Positions 41,943 through 55,300 of a stretch of 64,000 nucleotides of DNA are shown one piece after another. The notes under the pieces were generated by a model that saw only the letters and a list, made by a program, of their open reading frames with translations, was not told the origin of the DNA and searched no databases. Numbering within the stretch: the stretch's first letter is position 1; every line of letters begins with the position of its first letter. Source of the DNA: Gyrodactylus bullatarudis. Its lineage: Eukaryota > Platyhelminthes > Monogenea > Gyrodactylidea > Gyrodactylidae. The position numbers were made by a program, and so were the translations under genes. The DNA lies in contig SSNU01000348.1 of NCBI GenBank assembly GCA_012064415.1, positions 12,029-76,028 on the forward strand. The letters run 5' to 3'.

Positions 41943-42595
41943 TAAAGCTAGTTGGCATGAAGATGAGAATTTACTATTTTTACAAAAAACTCGATATTTT
42001 TCTCCCGATTCACAGAAAAAAAATTATTTTTTGCCTTTAAAACAGAATGAGCTATGGATGTGGATATTCGAAAAAATTCCGAAAAATATTCAATCTGACC
42101 AAAATTAGGCCGTTTTTCGAAAATGTACCAAATTTCGACTTTTCAACTTTTGAACCAAAAATTTTTATCGATTTCGATGATTCGAAGCAGTCAAGTGATG
42201 AAATTTGGGATCATCATTGGGCGAAAAATTCGAATTTGGCCAGAGAGATAGCGAATATCTTAAAGATTAAACTTCAAGATTTCGTGATAATCGAAAAATT
42301 CAAATGGTTCGATTTCCCACAGCAATGACGAACTTCTACAGGTGAATTCAAATTCTTTGTTTAATGATGATCCCAAATATCATCACTTGACTGCTTCGAA
42401 TCATCGAAATCGATAAAAATTTTGGGTTCAAAAGTTGAAAAGTCGAAATTTGGTACATTTTCGAAAAACGGCCTAATTTTGGTCAGATTGAATATTTTTC
42501 GAATATCCACATCCATAGCTCATTCCGTTTTAGAAGTTAAAAAAAAAATTTTTCTGTGAATCGGGAGAAAAATATCGAGTTGTTTCATTTTTTCA
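41943..42595. repeat. Palindromic fold-back element
   Basis: Starts aagctagttggcatgaagatg. Arms of about 280 bp (for example aaattaggccgtttttcgaa and ttttatcgatttcgatgatt on the left, complements on the right) meet near 42270. The right terminus is cut at about 42590 where the CGGBP1-like fragment begins. Confidence 0.85.
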
Positions 42596-42860
42596 CTAAA
42601 AATATATTGGGATGTAAAACTTAGAAATGAACAGTTGCAGCCATGTTGTACTTCGTAGCCTCAGTGATAAAAAGATTGAAAAGACTTTCATTAATTCGAT
42701 GGTTGTCTCTTGAACATGATGTACTACATTGAGCATAGGAAGTGACTGCTCAAGTTTTACTGACCGGAGCAAGTAGCTCTCATCAGGCTGAGCTGATTGA
42801 CCGCCAAGAATGTTAAGATACTTTTGCCCATTGATTTCTGATTCATCAGCCATCATATAA
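42596..42860 (-). pseudogene. CGGBP1-like hAT transposase fragment
   Basis: A minus-strand open stretch reads ADESEINGQKYLNIL and SYLLRSVKLEQSLP. This parallels VDEADVNGNKYVNCLIG and the following residues in the relic at 2985-4222, so it is the central domain of the same transposase group. Ends are truncated on both sides. Confidence 0.7.
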
Positions 42861-43236
42861 ACATTCTCCTAATTATAACTTATCATCAACTGGCATGACC
42901 TTCTTTCTAATGGAAATGACCGTAACTTAACTAAAAACAGAGATCCAAATGATTCTCTCACAAGATTTTCTACGTTTATTTGGGAAAACGTTTATTGGAT
43001 CATCTTTGAAATTTATCTAGTTTAGCTTCAAATTTGAATTATAAGAAGTAAGAATAATTAAAAACTAATATTTTTATAAATAATTATAATACATTCAGAT
43101 CACAGATTCACTGCAGATCTCATTACACTGTAAGAAGAGATAGATCTCAAAAGAGGAGAACAAGGCTTTATCCATATATATTGATCAATAGTTACTATGA
43201 TATGTTTAGCTGATATGTATTATTGTCATGAAATGT

Positions 43237-43242
43237 TTTATT
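43237..43242 (-). terminator. Possible polyadenylation signal for ELAPOR
   Basis: AATAAA on the minus strand about 150 bp beyond the ELAPOR stop codon at 43393-43391, a normal distance for a 3' UTR. Confidence 0.45.
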
Positions 43243-43390
43243 TTAGTAATAAATGAGGTTCAAAAGATTTTGTAAAAAATTTCAATGCACTTTTTTTTAT
43301 CGTACTCAGAGGTGGGAGATGAATTGTTCAAGAGTATCCTCATTATTTCATCGTCAAACATGCAATTTTTTATTGTAGTTTGTGATCTGT

Positions 43391-46300
43391 TTACAATTCA
43401 TAATTTGTCGGGTCATTTCCATCATCAAAAGTAAGGACAGCTTGATCGTCCCGTTTTTTCTGTAAAAATTAAAATCATAGATTTCAATATTCGATATCTA
43501 CTTTGAAGTAGTTTCACGATTTTTAGTTAAAAATAAAATAAGCCTTGTGCTAACCTAAAAAATGAGATCTTTTTTGCTTAGAAAAAAGAGTACCGCTCCA
43601 CCAATCAACGAAAACTCACTTGAAAATTTATTTTTACTGATTCAAAAACATTTGATATTTTCGAGGAGATCGGATGTTCATTTGAAGTATATCCCTGATT
43701 GCTGTAAGGATCTTCTCTTACTTCATCAATAACTCCACAACCAGTATCTTCTTGAATTTTATGATTCTTATGATTTTGATTGTACTCGACCAACTTTTGG
43801 TATTTATACTTGAGTCTAAATAGTGAAAAGATTTTGGATGAAATCTTCGAGGGAATTGAATTGAATAGGATTAGGCCATGTAAAGATCAGAACCTTGAAT
43901 TCTAAGATTATTCTACTGATTATTAAGAATAAATACGTTTCCTCATCTTTATTTCAGAATTTAAAAGCCGAAATTATGTCTAAGAAACTGTCCACAAGAT
44001 ATTTACACCCGTTTTCTATCCCATTCTGCCCAAATCGTATTTTACATCTCGGTTATATACCTAAACCATGATTTTTCTTGGAGTCCTACTTATAAATCAA
44101 AGCTTAAATTTCATTGGTTGAAGGTTCCCTGTTCTCTCATTGGTTAAGAAAAATCATGGTTTAGGTATATAACTGAGATGTAAAATACGATTTGGGCAGA
44201 ATGCGATAGAAAACGGATACTTCTCCTGTATCTGTCAATCTTGTAGTATTCATAACAAGTGCTCTTCCGAAATTAAAAAGGAGTTGATTTAAAGATGAGA
44301 ATATAATATATAATATTTTTACGAAATACTCAATGTATTTTGCAAAAAAAATTCCATCAATATCGGAAATTTGAAATCAACATTAGAGGAGAGTAAACTT
44401 TAAATGACTTTCAATATTAGTTGATCTAATTTTGAAAACTTTGAAAATAAAAGAGAAATTTTTTTAATTTTTGGATATATATTTACTAAATATTATTGAG
44501 CTATTTTCATCGAATTTTACAAAATCCCATTTTTCATCAAAATCTCAAAATTTTACGAAGATTTTTTAGAAATCAGTTCCAAAGACACCTTTTAATGATT
44601 CAAAAAAAGTTGGGAGACATTTCAAACTACATATTAGAGCGATTTACCATTTTTCTAAACTTTGAGTTCAAAATTTTTAGGGATATCAAGGTTTGAGAAG
44701 GATCAAACGTTATTTTTAAGGATCATTATTAAACAAGGGAACCAAAAATGATTCTAGGGAACAGTCCATTTTCGTGTAAAAGTCTACTTTGCATTTTCAG
44801 ACCATTTTCACTGCTTGAAAATAAATAAATTAGGGCTATCCAAGATCAGATCAAATTGACAGTTTTTCAGAAATTTAATAGTAATAACCAATTTCATTGT
44901 AGATAAGAGACCCTGAAAAATAACGTTTGATCCCTCTTACACTTTGAGATCAACAAAAATTTTGCACTCTAAGTTTTACAAAAAGAAAAAATTGCGCCAA
45001 CTCGAATTTTAAAGTGTCTCATAATTTTTAGATAAAAATAAACGTACATTTTCATATACGTCCAGATAACTGGAGACATTCATCAATTAAAATTCAACAA
45101 AAGAATTATATTTTATAGAGTTAAGTACATTTCGCCAGATCTCGTTAGTCTCAACTCCTGGTTCAATATTTAATAATGAAATGTCTATGAATGAAATCGT
45201 AAAATCTTCTCTTGAGTAATTCCAATTGATGAAAAACCAAAAATCTTTTTGGTATTCAGGTAGAAAAGAAAAATTTAAATTGATTGGGCCGTGGTAGTTC
45301 AGAGAGAAGTTTTACATTACGAGGGAAGATCCAAATCTGTGTATTCAAAAGAACTACACACACTCATATTTTACTACCCTGGCTCATTTGATTTTTAATT
45401 TTTCATTTCTACCTGAATACCAAAAAAATTTTTTTGTTTTTCATCAATTGGAATTACTCAAGAGAAAGTTTTACAATTTCATTCATAGACATTTCATTAT
45501 TAAATATTGAACCAGGAGTTGAAACTAACGAGACCTGGCGAAATGTTCATTGTACATATCTCTATAAAATATAATTCTTTTGTTAAATTTTAATTAATGA
45601 AATTTATGTCTCCTAAATTATTCCAAAACATTTTTTTCGAATTTTTTTTCTTAACTCGGTGAAAATGTGTCTTTTGAACCGATTTTTTCAGAAAAATTTG
45701 ATATATTGATGAATAAAATCATAAATTCCCATCTTCATCGAAAGAGCTATCTTTCTAGTTATTATGATCAAATGAATAGACAATTGAAAAAAAAGATAAT
45801 TTCTTCGGAGATTACTTACTTTTGATTTGTATAATAAAAGGAAATGATTAAAAATATCAGGAACAATATTACCAAGATGACAAATATCACAACAACTTTT
45901 CCTGTCCTTGAGAGATATGGACACGGAATAGTCTCTGTTAAATCTTGCTCCAAACTTCGGCATCCACTGTAATAATGAAAAATAAGTAAAAGTAGGCCAC
46001 ATTTGTATATTTATGCATAAAAAACCTATTACTTTATATATTATACCCGATCTATCATGCTATTTTGCTAACTGGCCCTAAATTTAAATGGATTCGAGTT
46101 TATTTTTGAGAATCCTTGGGCGTTTTCAGAACCTATGAAAGATTTATCTAAATCTTTTTAATAAGCTCATGATCATATGAGATCAACAAAATGTTGCTAG
46201 TCTTTGGATGCAAAATTTGTAAATTTTATTTTGAATCAATTTAAACACAAAAAAAAGTATTTATACGCGCGCCCCTGAAAGAAATATACATTGTAAATTT

Positions 46301-49300
46301 GGTCAATAAACTTTATTTCTACAAGAATCATTTCAGTGGACGTTTTTTTGATGAATTATTCATTTGCAAGAATTAATGAGCTATAATTTTACACAAAAAT
46401 TGTCGAAATTAGCATCGGTTATCTTAGCTTAGCTTAGCTTAGTGTAATGAAAATTGAGTTACCTCTCTCATTTCATTTTTATTATCTATTCATATCATCG
46501 ATGTTGAAAGTCATCAGAATCTTTGTTAATCATATTTATTAATGCAAAATATGAGGGGAACCAGTTCTATAGATTCTCAATTTTTTAATCAAAAAATCAA
46601 AATTGATCAAGATTTTTTCTGCAATCTAAGTCATGAGGCCAACTTTAACGATATGAAGAAAAAATAATTTGAAATATAAGTAAGAGTAGGCCAAAGTTCT
46701 ATATTTATGCATAAAAAACCTATTAATTTACATATTTTACCCGATCTATCATACAATATTTCATAAAAAATCAATGGGATATTTCAAATCTCAATTTAGG
46801 GCCAAATTCCCATCTTTTTGAACATGGAATTGAAAATTTTTGCTGATTTCAAAATGAGAGAGTAATTCAAAGTTGATTTTTAAGACCATGATTAGACAGA
46901 GAAATCAACTATGCTGAATCAGATTTTGAGAATCACCCAATCATTGTGAGAATTTTGACTTTTTGATCATTTTCCCTACTTGAATATCGATGAAATTTTG
47001 ATGATTCAAGATCCCTAAAAATAATAAACCTATCAAAAGTTTTATCTTGCTTTAGATTCCTGATTTCCGCGAATATATTATCATTTTGCTGACTAATGTC
47101 TTGCATTTTGTAGGTAGAAGACGAAAATAGATTCTGGGTGAATATGAGCTCTTTATTTTCGTCGGTTCTCATCAGACCCTACACCGACATATGTATTTAT
47201 ACAGAATATTCTGTATAAAATGCAAGACATTAGTCAGCAAAAGTTTTATGATGATAACCGGGTTTCTTGTCTTATCGTGTTCCTAAAAAATCAACTTTTG
47301 ATCCCTTTCTCACTTTGAAACCAACAAAATTTTTTAATTCAAAGTTCCAAAGGTGGAAATTTCTTTTTCAGAACGCTAAAATCATTTTTTAAGACCTTAA
47401 AATGATATTTCTCAACGTTAGGTCTTAAATTAAGACCTATCACAATTTCACAGATAATAGTTACACTACTTATAAGTAAAACTAATACTAAATTTTTTTT
47501 TAATATTAAAATATAACTTAATATTATAGTGAATTCCATCCTCTTTACAGTCCTTCTGAATGCAATGATTCATTTTGACAGGGAAGTACTCTTGGTCTTG
47601 TCATGCTGTATTCAATTTAACGTGGAAAACCAAAAAATTTTGAATATCGATATGGAAGAAGAAGAATTCTGATTGGTCAATATCATATACACAAGCTAAT
47701 ACATGTATAATGTTTCATGTATGATATACATTGTGTATAGTGTGAAAGAATTTCAAAATTATGCTTAAATCTACCAATGAGAAACAAGCAGGCTGTTCTC
47801 TTTGTTTGATTTTGTTCAGTCTCAAATTGATATTTACGTTTTAAGACCTAAATCTTTGGACCCTAAACTTTTTAAGACTTTATCATGAAAATAAGACTTT
47901 ATAACTTTGATCTGTATCATGATAAATAATTTTTTTAAACATTTTATTAATCCTCGGAGCCACAGTATCCTTAGGAAAAAATAGACTTTAGGACTTTTTG
48001 AGGCCCTAGTAATAACCAGTGACCACACTTTGCTAGAAGGTTTAATGTCTAAAAACACTGTAATTTCTACATTTTGCTTATTTAAAAATAAGAAGCATGT
48101 TCAACTAACCAAAACCAATTTTTTAAGCAAATGAGCAAAATATTAATTCCTATTTCAGATTATCAAAAGGTACTTATAACACCAACTGAAATAATTCCTT
48201 TTAAGATTATAGATTTTAGAAAAGTATTAGGGATTAAAATTGAAAAAAAACTAACAAAGGAGCATATTTTTGAATTTTCTGCTTTCCATTTTCACATGGT
48301 TCAGGGAAATTATAATAGTCAATGTCACGACATATGGGACAGGACTCATACGAGATCCACATGAGGTGATAATTGCATCCGTCACAAGTACCATCAACAC
48401 AATTCGGAGGTAATTCAAAGCGACCGATTGACTGATCATTCTCTTGTGATGACCCATATTGGTGATGAAATCCAAACATGTTCAGTGAGCATCTTAGAGT
48501 GATTATTGTTTGTATTCCATTTGGACATGAGGCTGATGTCCTATTATCAATAAATGAAAAGAATAAATTTCAATATGCAACTGTAAGCCAGTCAAATCAG
48601 ATTTTTGTACCTAAACTCAAAATTCCTTAAGAGTTTTACAGTAAATAAACAATTTTTTTAAATTTATCTTTAGAAAATCATTTTGCGTTTATCGTCGGAT
48701 AAAATTACCCATTTATTAGGAAAGACGGAATGAAACAACTGATTAATTCATTTTATATGATTTCGAGTGGGTACTCGGTTATAGAATCCAAATGCTTTTT
48801 TGTTAAAAAGTTTTATCCACACCTAGTTAATATGAAGATGGGAATTTATGATTTTTATAAAATTCTTAATTTTTTCATCAAGAAATCGAATTTGATCAAG
48901 AATTTTTGGAAGATTATGAGGCCCTCTTTCATGATACGGAGAAAAAAATTTCGAAAAAATAAATTTTTAAGGAAAATATGGCAAATTTGAAATCTTGAAG
49001 TAGCACCAAATTCCCATTTTTTTGAACTTTGAGTTGAAAATTTTTGTTGATTTCAATGTGAGAGAGAGATAAAAAGTTGATTTTAAGGATCACAATTAGC
49101 CAAAGAAATTAAATATGCTAAATCTGGTTTTAGGAATCCCCCCATAATCGTGTAAAAATCAAATTTTGATTTTTTAATCCTTTTCCCTACTTGAAAGTCG
49201 ATGAAATTTGATATTTTAAGATCCCTGAAAAATGACGAATCTATCATAAATTTTATTATAATCATCGGTTTTTTTGTCTTATTGTGATCCTTAAAATCAA

Positions 49301-52300
49301 CTTTTTATCTCTCTCTCACATTGAAATCAACAAAAATTTTCAACTCAAAGTTCAAAAAAATGGGAATTTGGTGCTACTTCAAGATTTCAAATTTGCCATA
49401 TTTTCCTTAAAAATTTATTTTTTCGAAATTTTTTTCTCCGTATCATGAAAGAGGGCCTCATAATCTTCCAAAAATTCTTGATCAAATTCGATTTCTTGAT
49501 GAAAAAATTAAGAACTTTGTAAAAATCATAAATTCACATCTTCATATTAATTAGCTTTAGTAAGCTCTAGACTTAAGTATTTGGAGAGTTTCAAAGTTAA
49601 GCTAAACCCTATAGAATAACTGACAATATCGATAGTCAGATCATTCCAAAGTTTAAAGTTTAAACCTTTTTCCTTGAAGATTGGACATTTTATTTTGCAC
49701 TTCTTGCTTTATATCACTTTTTAAAGGATGAGTATCTCAATTCTTCTCATTTATACATTAATATTTTAATTCTGGTTAGAAGATGTAGAATTTCTCGAAA
49801 GTTCTAAACAATTGACAGGTAAGCAATTTTCCTCTTACAAACTTCATTGATTATTCTTGATTTAATATTTTTCATTTTAACAATAGTACAGAGCGTATAC
49901 ACATGTTTCATACAGCACTCAAAAAATTCCAAATAAGCTACCGTAACAAGATAAGAAAAAAGAAACTCGATTTGAAACTCTAGTACTATTTACTTGGTTG
50001 TGTTGAGTATGAGAAAAGAAGAAATATCTATGATATAAATACATATAAATATGTATGACTGACTTTTAAGAAATAAACAATGATAAACACCTGTAGTATA
50101 GGTTTAAGTTTAGCAGTTGAATATATAATCAATAGATTTGAATCGATCTGTTTATATATTTTAGTTTTATAATTCTCTTCTACCCCGATTATGAAAATGA
50201 TTAATGTTCGAGTTAATCTCAACACTCAATGAGAGGTGTTGAATGACCTTCGATTCGCAGTTGATAAATTAATATCTATGAAATTTGAGTACCTAAAAAT
50301 AGTTCAGCTTTATGCTAACTACAGTAGTTATATTCTACTGTCAATTTCACGCTTGATGACTTTGAGGTTATTTTTTCGAGCTAGTCTAATTTCTTTTCCA
50401 AAATGAACGCTGTGTTCACGTGCAGAGTTTGAATCTTCTGTGCAGTACAATTTGAAATTATTTTCTAGATTTATCAGAGTTGACAGCAGAACAATGTGTA
50501 TTTACTCATATTCATTCATAGGAATTAAGAAGTTTCAATATTTTCTAAAATAAAATCATTGGTTAATACTAATATCGGAGTTAGAATACCGATAATTATT
50601 TAGAGAAAATTATCAAAGCTAGCTTCAAAATAGTAATGAATTATATTGTAATCAGGGATCATCGAGATCATTGACTCACCTGTCATTCTTGAAGAAATAA
50701 TGGAGATCTGTCCTCTGAACTGAAAATTATTTTAAAATGAATTTAGAATTAATTTGAATATTTTTAAAAGTCACTTACAATCTTCCAGCCAGCCCATTCG
50801 ATAAAGGATATTGTTTATCTGAACTTCAAACTCTTTGGAACTATTTGTTGGTTGAATTTTGTCCAGATACGTACCAAGGCTTAAAAATTTCAATCTTGTT
50901 AATAACTGCTTATTAAATAATGATTTATTTTATTTACAACTGTGGAAATTAGCTTTAAAATGAATTTCTTTCGGTTGTAAATGTTTCTTGAAGCCCTATC
51001 CTTCTTCAAAAATATCTGAATTAAATTAGGGTGTTCTTTACTAGAAGGAATATTTCTTTAAACTAAAGACTCTTGAATAATTATTATAATTATAACAGAT
51101 GTCAGATTGAGAGTTATAGGTTGAACTTGAATTATAAAAAATAAAAATGTACATGAAAAAACATTGAACACCTATAAATTCCTTGGAAAGCTAATTGATA
51201 TGAAGCTACGATCAAGCTACGATTTTTACAGAAATCTCGATTTTTTCATCAACAATTCGAATGTGTAAAAGAAATTTTGGAATCCTACTCATGTTGCCCA
51301 CTAGGCTAGGGTGAAATTTTTTTTTCTCCGAACAACTCTCGAGAGGACATACTTTTCTATTAAATTATAGTACTCAGATCATGTTTTTCGTAATTTTAAA
51401 GCATGAAAATCATTCTCCATTGTGTCATTGCCCATTTTTCCCACAATATCCCACTGACATGATAAAATAACGAAATTAACCATGAAACTCCTTTTGATGA
51501 CAAGATTACTATTTTTGATGATAAAAATTAAGAAACTCATTAAATGGCCAAGATATTCCGAATTTTAATGATTGCGTAGTAAAAATTCATTGAAAATTGA
51601 GCGGCAATTTAAAAATTTTTGGATTTTTAAAACTGAATGACATAATGGAGAATCATTTTCGACACATTCTTCAATACAAAATAATGCTTAGAATTTATAG
51701 TTCTATCAGAAAAGTTGGTCCTAATATGAGGTTAAAAATTTCACCCTAGCCTATTGCCCACTTTTACCATTTGAAGAAAAAAATTATTTTTATGAAAAAT
51801 ATGGTCATTTTTTAAATTCCCATTTGGCGCCAAAATCCCATTTTTTCGAACTTTGAACTAAAAATTTTTATTGGTTTGAAAATGGGAGGCTGGTTGAAAG
51901 AGTTTTTTCAGGATTAAGATTAGACAAGAAGATCCATTCAACTGAATCTGATCTTATGCATAATCACATCATCGTTTGGGAGCGGAATTTCGATTTTTTG
52001 ATCATTTTCACTACTTGAAAATCAATGAAATTTCGATAATTCGAAATCCCTCGAAAATGTGGAAACTGTCGATAATTTGACGTTGCTATTCAGCTTTCTT
52101 GTCTAATCTTGATCCTGAAAAAACTCTTTCAATCAGCTTCCCAGTTTCAAATCAATAAAAATTTTCAGTTTCAAGTTCAAAAAAATAAGATTTTGGCCCC
52201 AAATGGGAATTTATAAAATGACCATTTTTTCAGATTTTTTTACTTCAAATGGTAAAAGTGGGCAACATGAGTAGGATTCCAAAATTTCTTTCACGTATAC

Positions 52301-55300
52301 GAATTCTTGAGGAAAAAAACGAGATTTCTGTAAAAAATCGTAGATTTCCAACTACATATCAACCAACTTTAATAAACTACTTAGCATTAAAAATTTTCAA
52401 AAGGAATTAGTTTCTCTTCAAGTGAAATTTGCCCATATACACGGAGCAATCTTTTACTTGTAATTCATATTATTTTATGAAAAAATTTTATAATTACAAG
52501 ATTCAAATTTATTAATATTAAAAAATCTAGATAAAGTAGCTTACTTGACACTTTCCTGGGAGTTTTCGCTATTGGATAAAATGTCTCGTTTAGTTATTTT
52601 GCAAACTTGTACCTTTGCTTCAGAACCAACGGATGAGCTCTACACAGAAGTAAACTGATAAAAAGAATCTTTTTCATTTTTATTATATCAGTCTTACATT
52701 AGAATGACAATTGATACCGCTATCACGATCACCGAATGTTAAAGAAAATTTAAATAAATGCTGATATTGGTTACTATCTTTGTCAAACAATTTTGGTCCG
52801 TGAACGGTCTGAACACTAAAATTATTTATTTTTGAAATCCTTTTCACAAATAATATTTTTCAGGATAAGATCAGAAATAAAAGAAAACTCTTGAACGGAA
52901 CATTGAGTTCAACATTCGAATGAATTTTATAGAGATTTCTAATTATTAGAAGAATTAAGTTTTTATTGAAAACTTACTTCATGAGTTTTTCCAAGTGATA
53001 ACTTCGGCCACTCGTTTCAAAGTAGGGATGTGTATCAACTACACAATACGAGTTTTTAACAGCCTTTGAGCCGGGTGGACACTGGTGGCAAGCTTCTTCA
53101 ACTGTCAAATCTGACATGGCATCTCCAACCAAGATAGAATTTTCTGGACATTTATCACAATATGTTCCATTAATTCCAATTTTTTTGGATAAGAAACCTT
53201 CTAGGCATGGCTTGCATCGATCATTTATTACACCAAGTGGACACTTTTTACAGCCAATGGCCGATTTTCCCTCAGTGTTAATTGTCTCAATGCTATAAAT
53301 TTTCAAACGATCTCTGTAATGTTGTTTAGAATTCCAATTTTGAATATATTCCATATCTGATTTGGAGAATTTTATCAGAGTTGCAATAAGTCTAGGTGTT
53401 TTCACATCAAACTTGAACTTGTTCCTTCCTGTACGTCCAAACCATGTCTTCAATGTTACCATGTGAAAATCGATATTCTACAAGAAAAATATATTATTTC
53501 AGAAGATAATTTATTCGAAAATCTGGCAAATTTTCATCAAAATCAGGTGTGGGGCATAATGTTTGATCTGAAAATTTTAATAAAGTTGAAGAGTAAAAAG
53601 AATATTGATCTCAAAATCGTATTCTTTGGTAATTTCTGTATCGGATGAATCAGACATTGAGTATCTAAAGATCTCGTTGAAAGCAGTTTTTATTCTCAAA
53701 AACAAAAATTAAGGTTTCGCCCAATTATGAGTAGACCTTATTTTCATCAATATACCCTTAATTTTGCGGAAATTCTGATTTTTTCCGGTTAAATGACATC
53801 CACCACCCCAACTACAATATGATTCGAGGTCTTATAAAGCTATTCTCGATGAATTTGGGAATTCATGATTTTTACAAAAATCTCATTTTTTCATCAAGGT
53901 ATCGAAAATTTTTTTCGTAACTGATTCAAAATGTACACTTTTATTGAATTGAGAAAAAGAAATTTGGAAAAAAGTTTTTTTGGAAAATTTTAGAGAAATT
54001 TTAAAATTCGAGATGGCGCGATTTTTTAATTTTTTTAAACTTTGAGTTGATTTCATGGTCTGAGAGGAATCAAACGTTATTTTTCAGGATCATCATTAGA
54101 CAAAGAAAATATTTACTCTTATTCATTTTTTTGTAAAAACCCGTCATTTTGATCTTGGATCACCCTAGTTTATCAATTTCCAAGCAGTAAAAATGATCAA
54201 AAAATAGGAAGTGGACTTTCGCACGTAAACAGTGTGTTTTTACAAAAAAATGAATAAGAGTAAATATTTTCTTTGTCTAATGATGATCCTGAAAAATAAC
54301 GTTTGATTCCTCTCAGACCATGAAATCAACTCAAAGTTTAAAAAAATTAAAAAATCGCGCCATCTCGAATTTTAAAATTTCTCTAAAATTTTCCAAAAAA
54401 ACTTTTTTCCAAATTTCTTTTTCTCAATTCAATAAAAGTGTACATTTTGAATCAGTTACGAAAAAAATTTTCGATACCTTGATGAAAAAATGAGATTTTT
54501 GTAAAAATCATGAATTCCCAAATTCATCGAGAATAGCTGTAATTAAAATTTTTAAACAGCTAAATTTGCTGATGATGATGATGATGATGATACTAAAAAT
54601 ACTACATATAGGTAGATGGTTCAAAACATGGTTTTATTCATCTAGTGTATGAGGTAATACTGAGTTTCTATTAGATAATTATATTTTCTCACTTGTACTA
54701 TACTCATGGTACAGTTTCCGTAGCAGTCCAATTCAAACTCAATGGAAAAGTATGATCCAAACAGAGGCTTCATTTCATAAATCCACTTCTCTTGATTATA
54801 AATTGGATTGGCAACAAGATAACCAAGATTTGTTTGAACAGTTACGGTTTCCATGATATTTTGTCTACTTCCTTCACCAATTGCTACATGATCACCCCGA
54901 AGAATCATTCCCTGGGTTGCCTCTGAAAAAAATTACAGTGAATATGATGGATAGTAAGAGATATCTGTAAAATTTTCCTTATTAAAGGAATTTGTATAAT
55001 AATTTATGAGATATATTTTGTAACCACGAATATTCAACTATTCTCGATGAATTTCTACAAAAATCTCCTTTTTTTCATCAGGGTCTTAAAATTTATGAAC
55101 AAAACTCGTTCAAAATATACTCTTCTCCCTATTTAAGAAAAAAATTTAATTTACTTTGAGTCTAAATTTTTTTGTGATTTCAAGGTGTGAAAGGAATCAA
55201 TGTTAATTGATCTCAGATCATCCTAATTTCAAAGAGTAAAAATGGTCAGAAAATGGGAAGTAGACTTTCGCCCAAAAATGGACTGTTCCCTAAAATCTCT

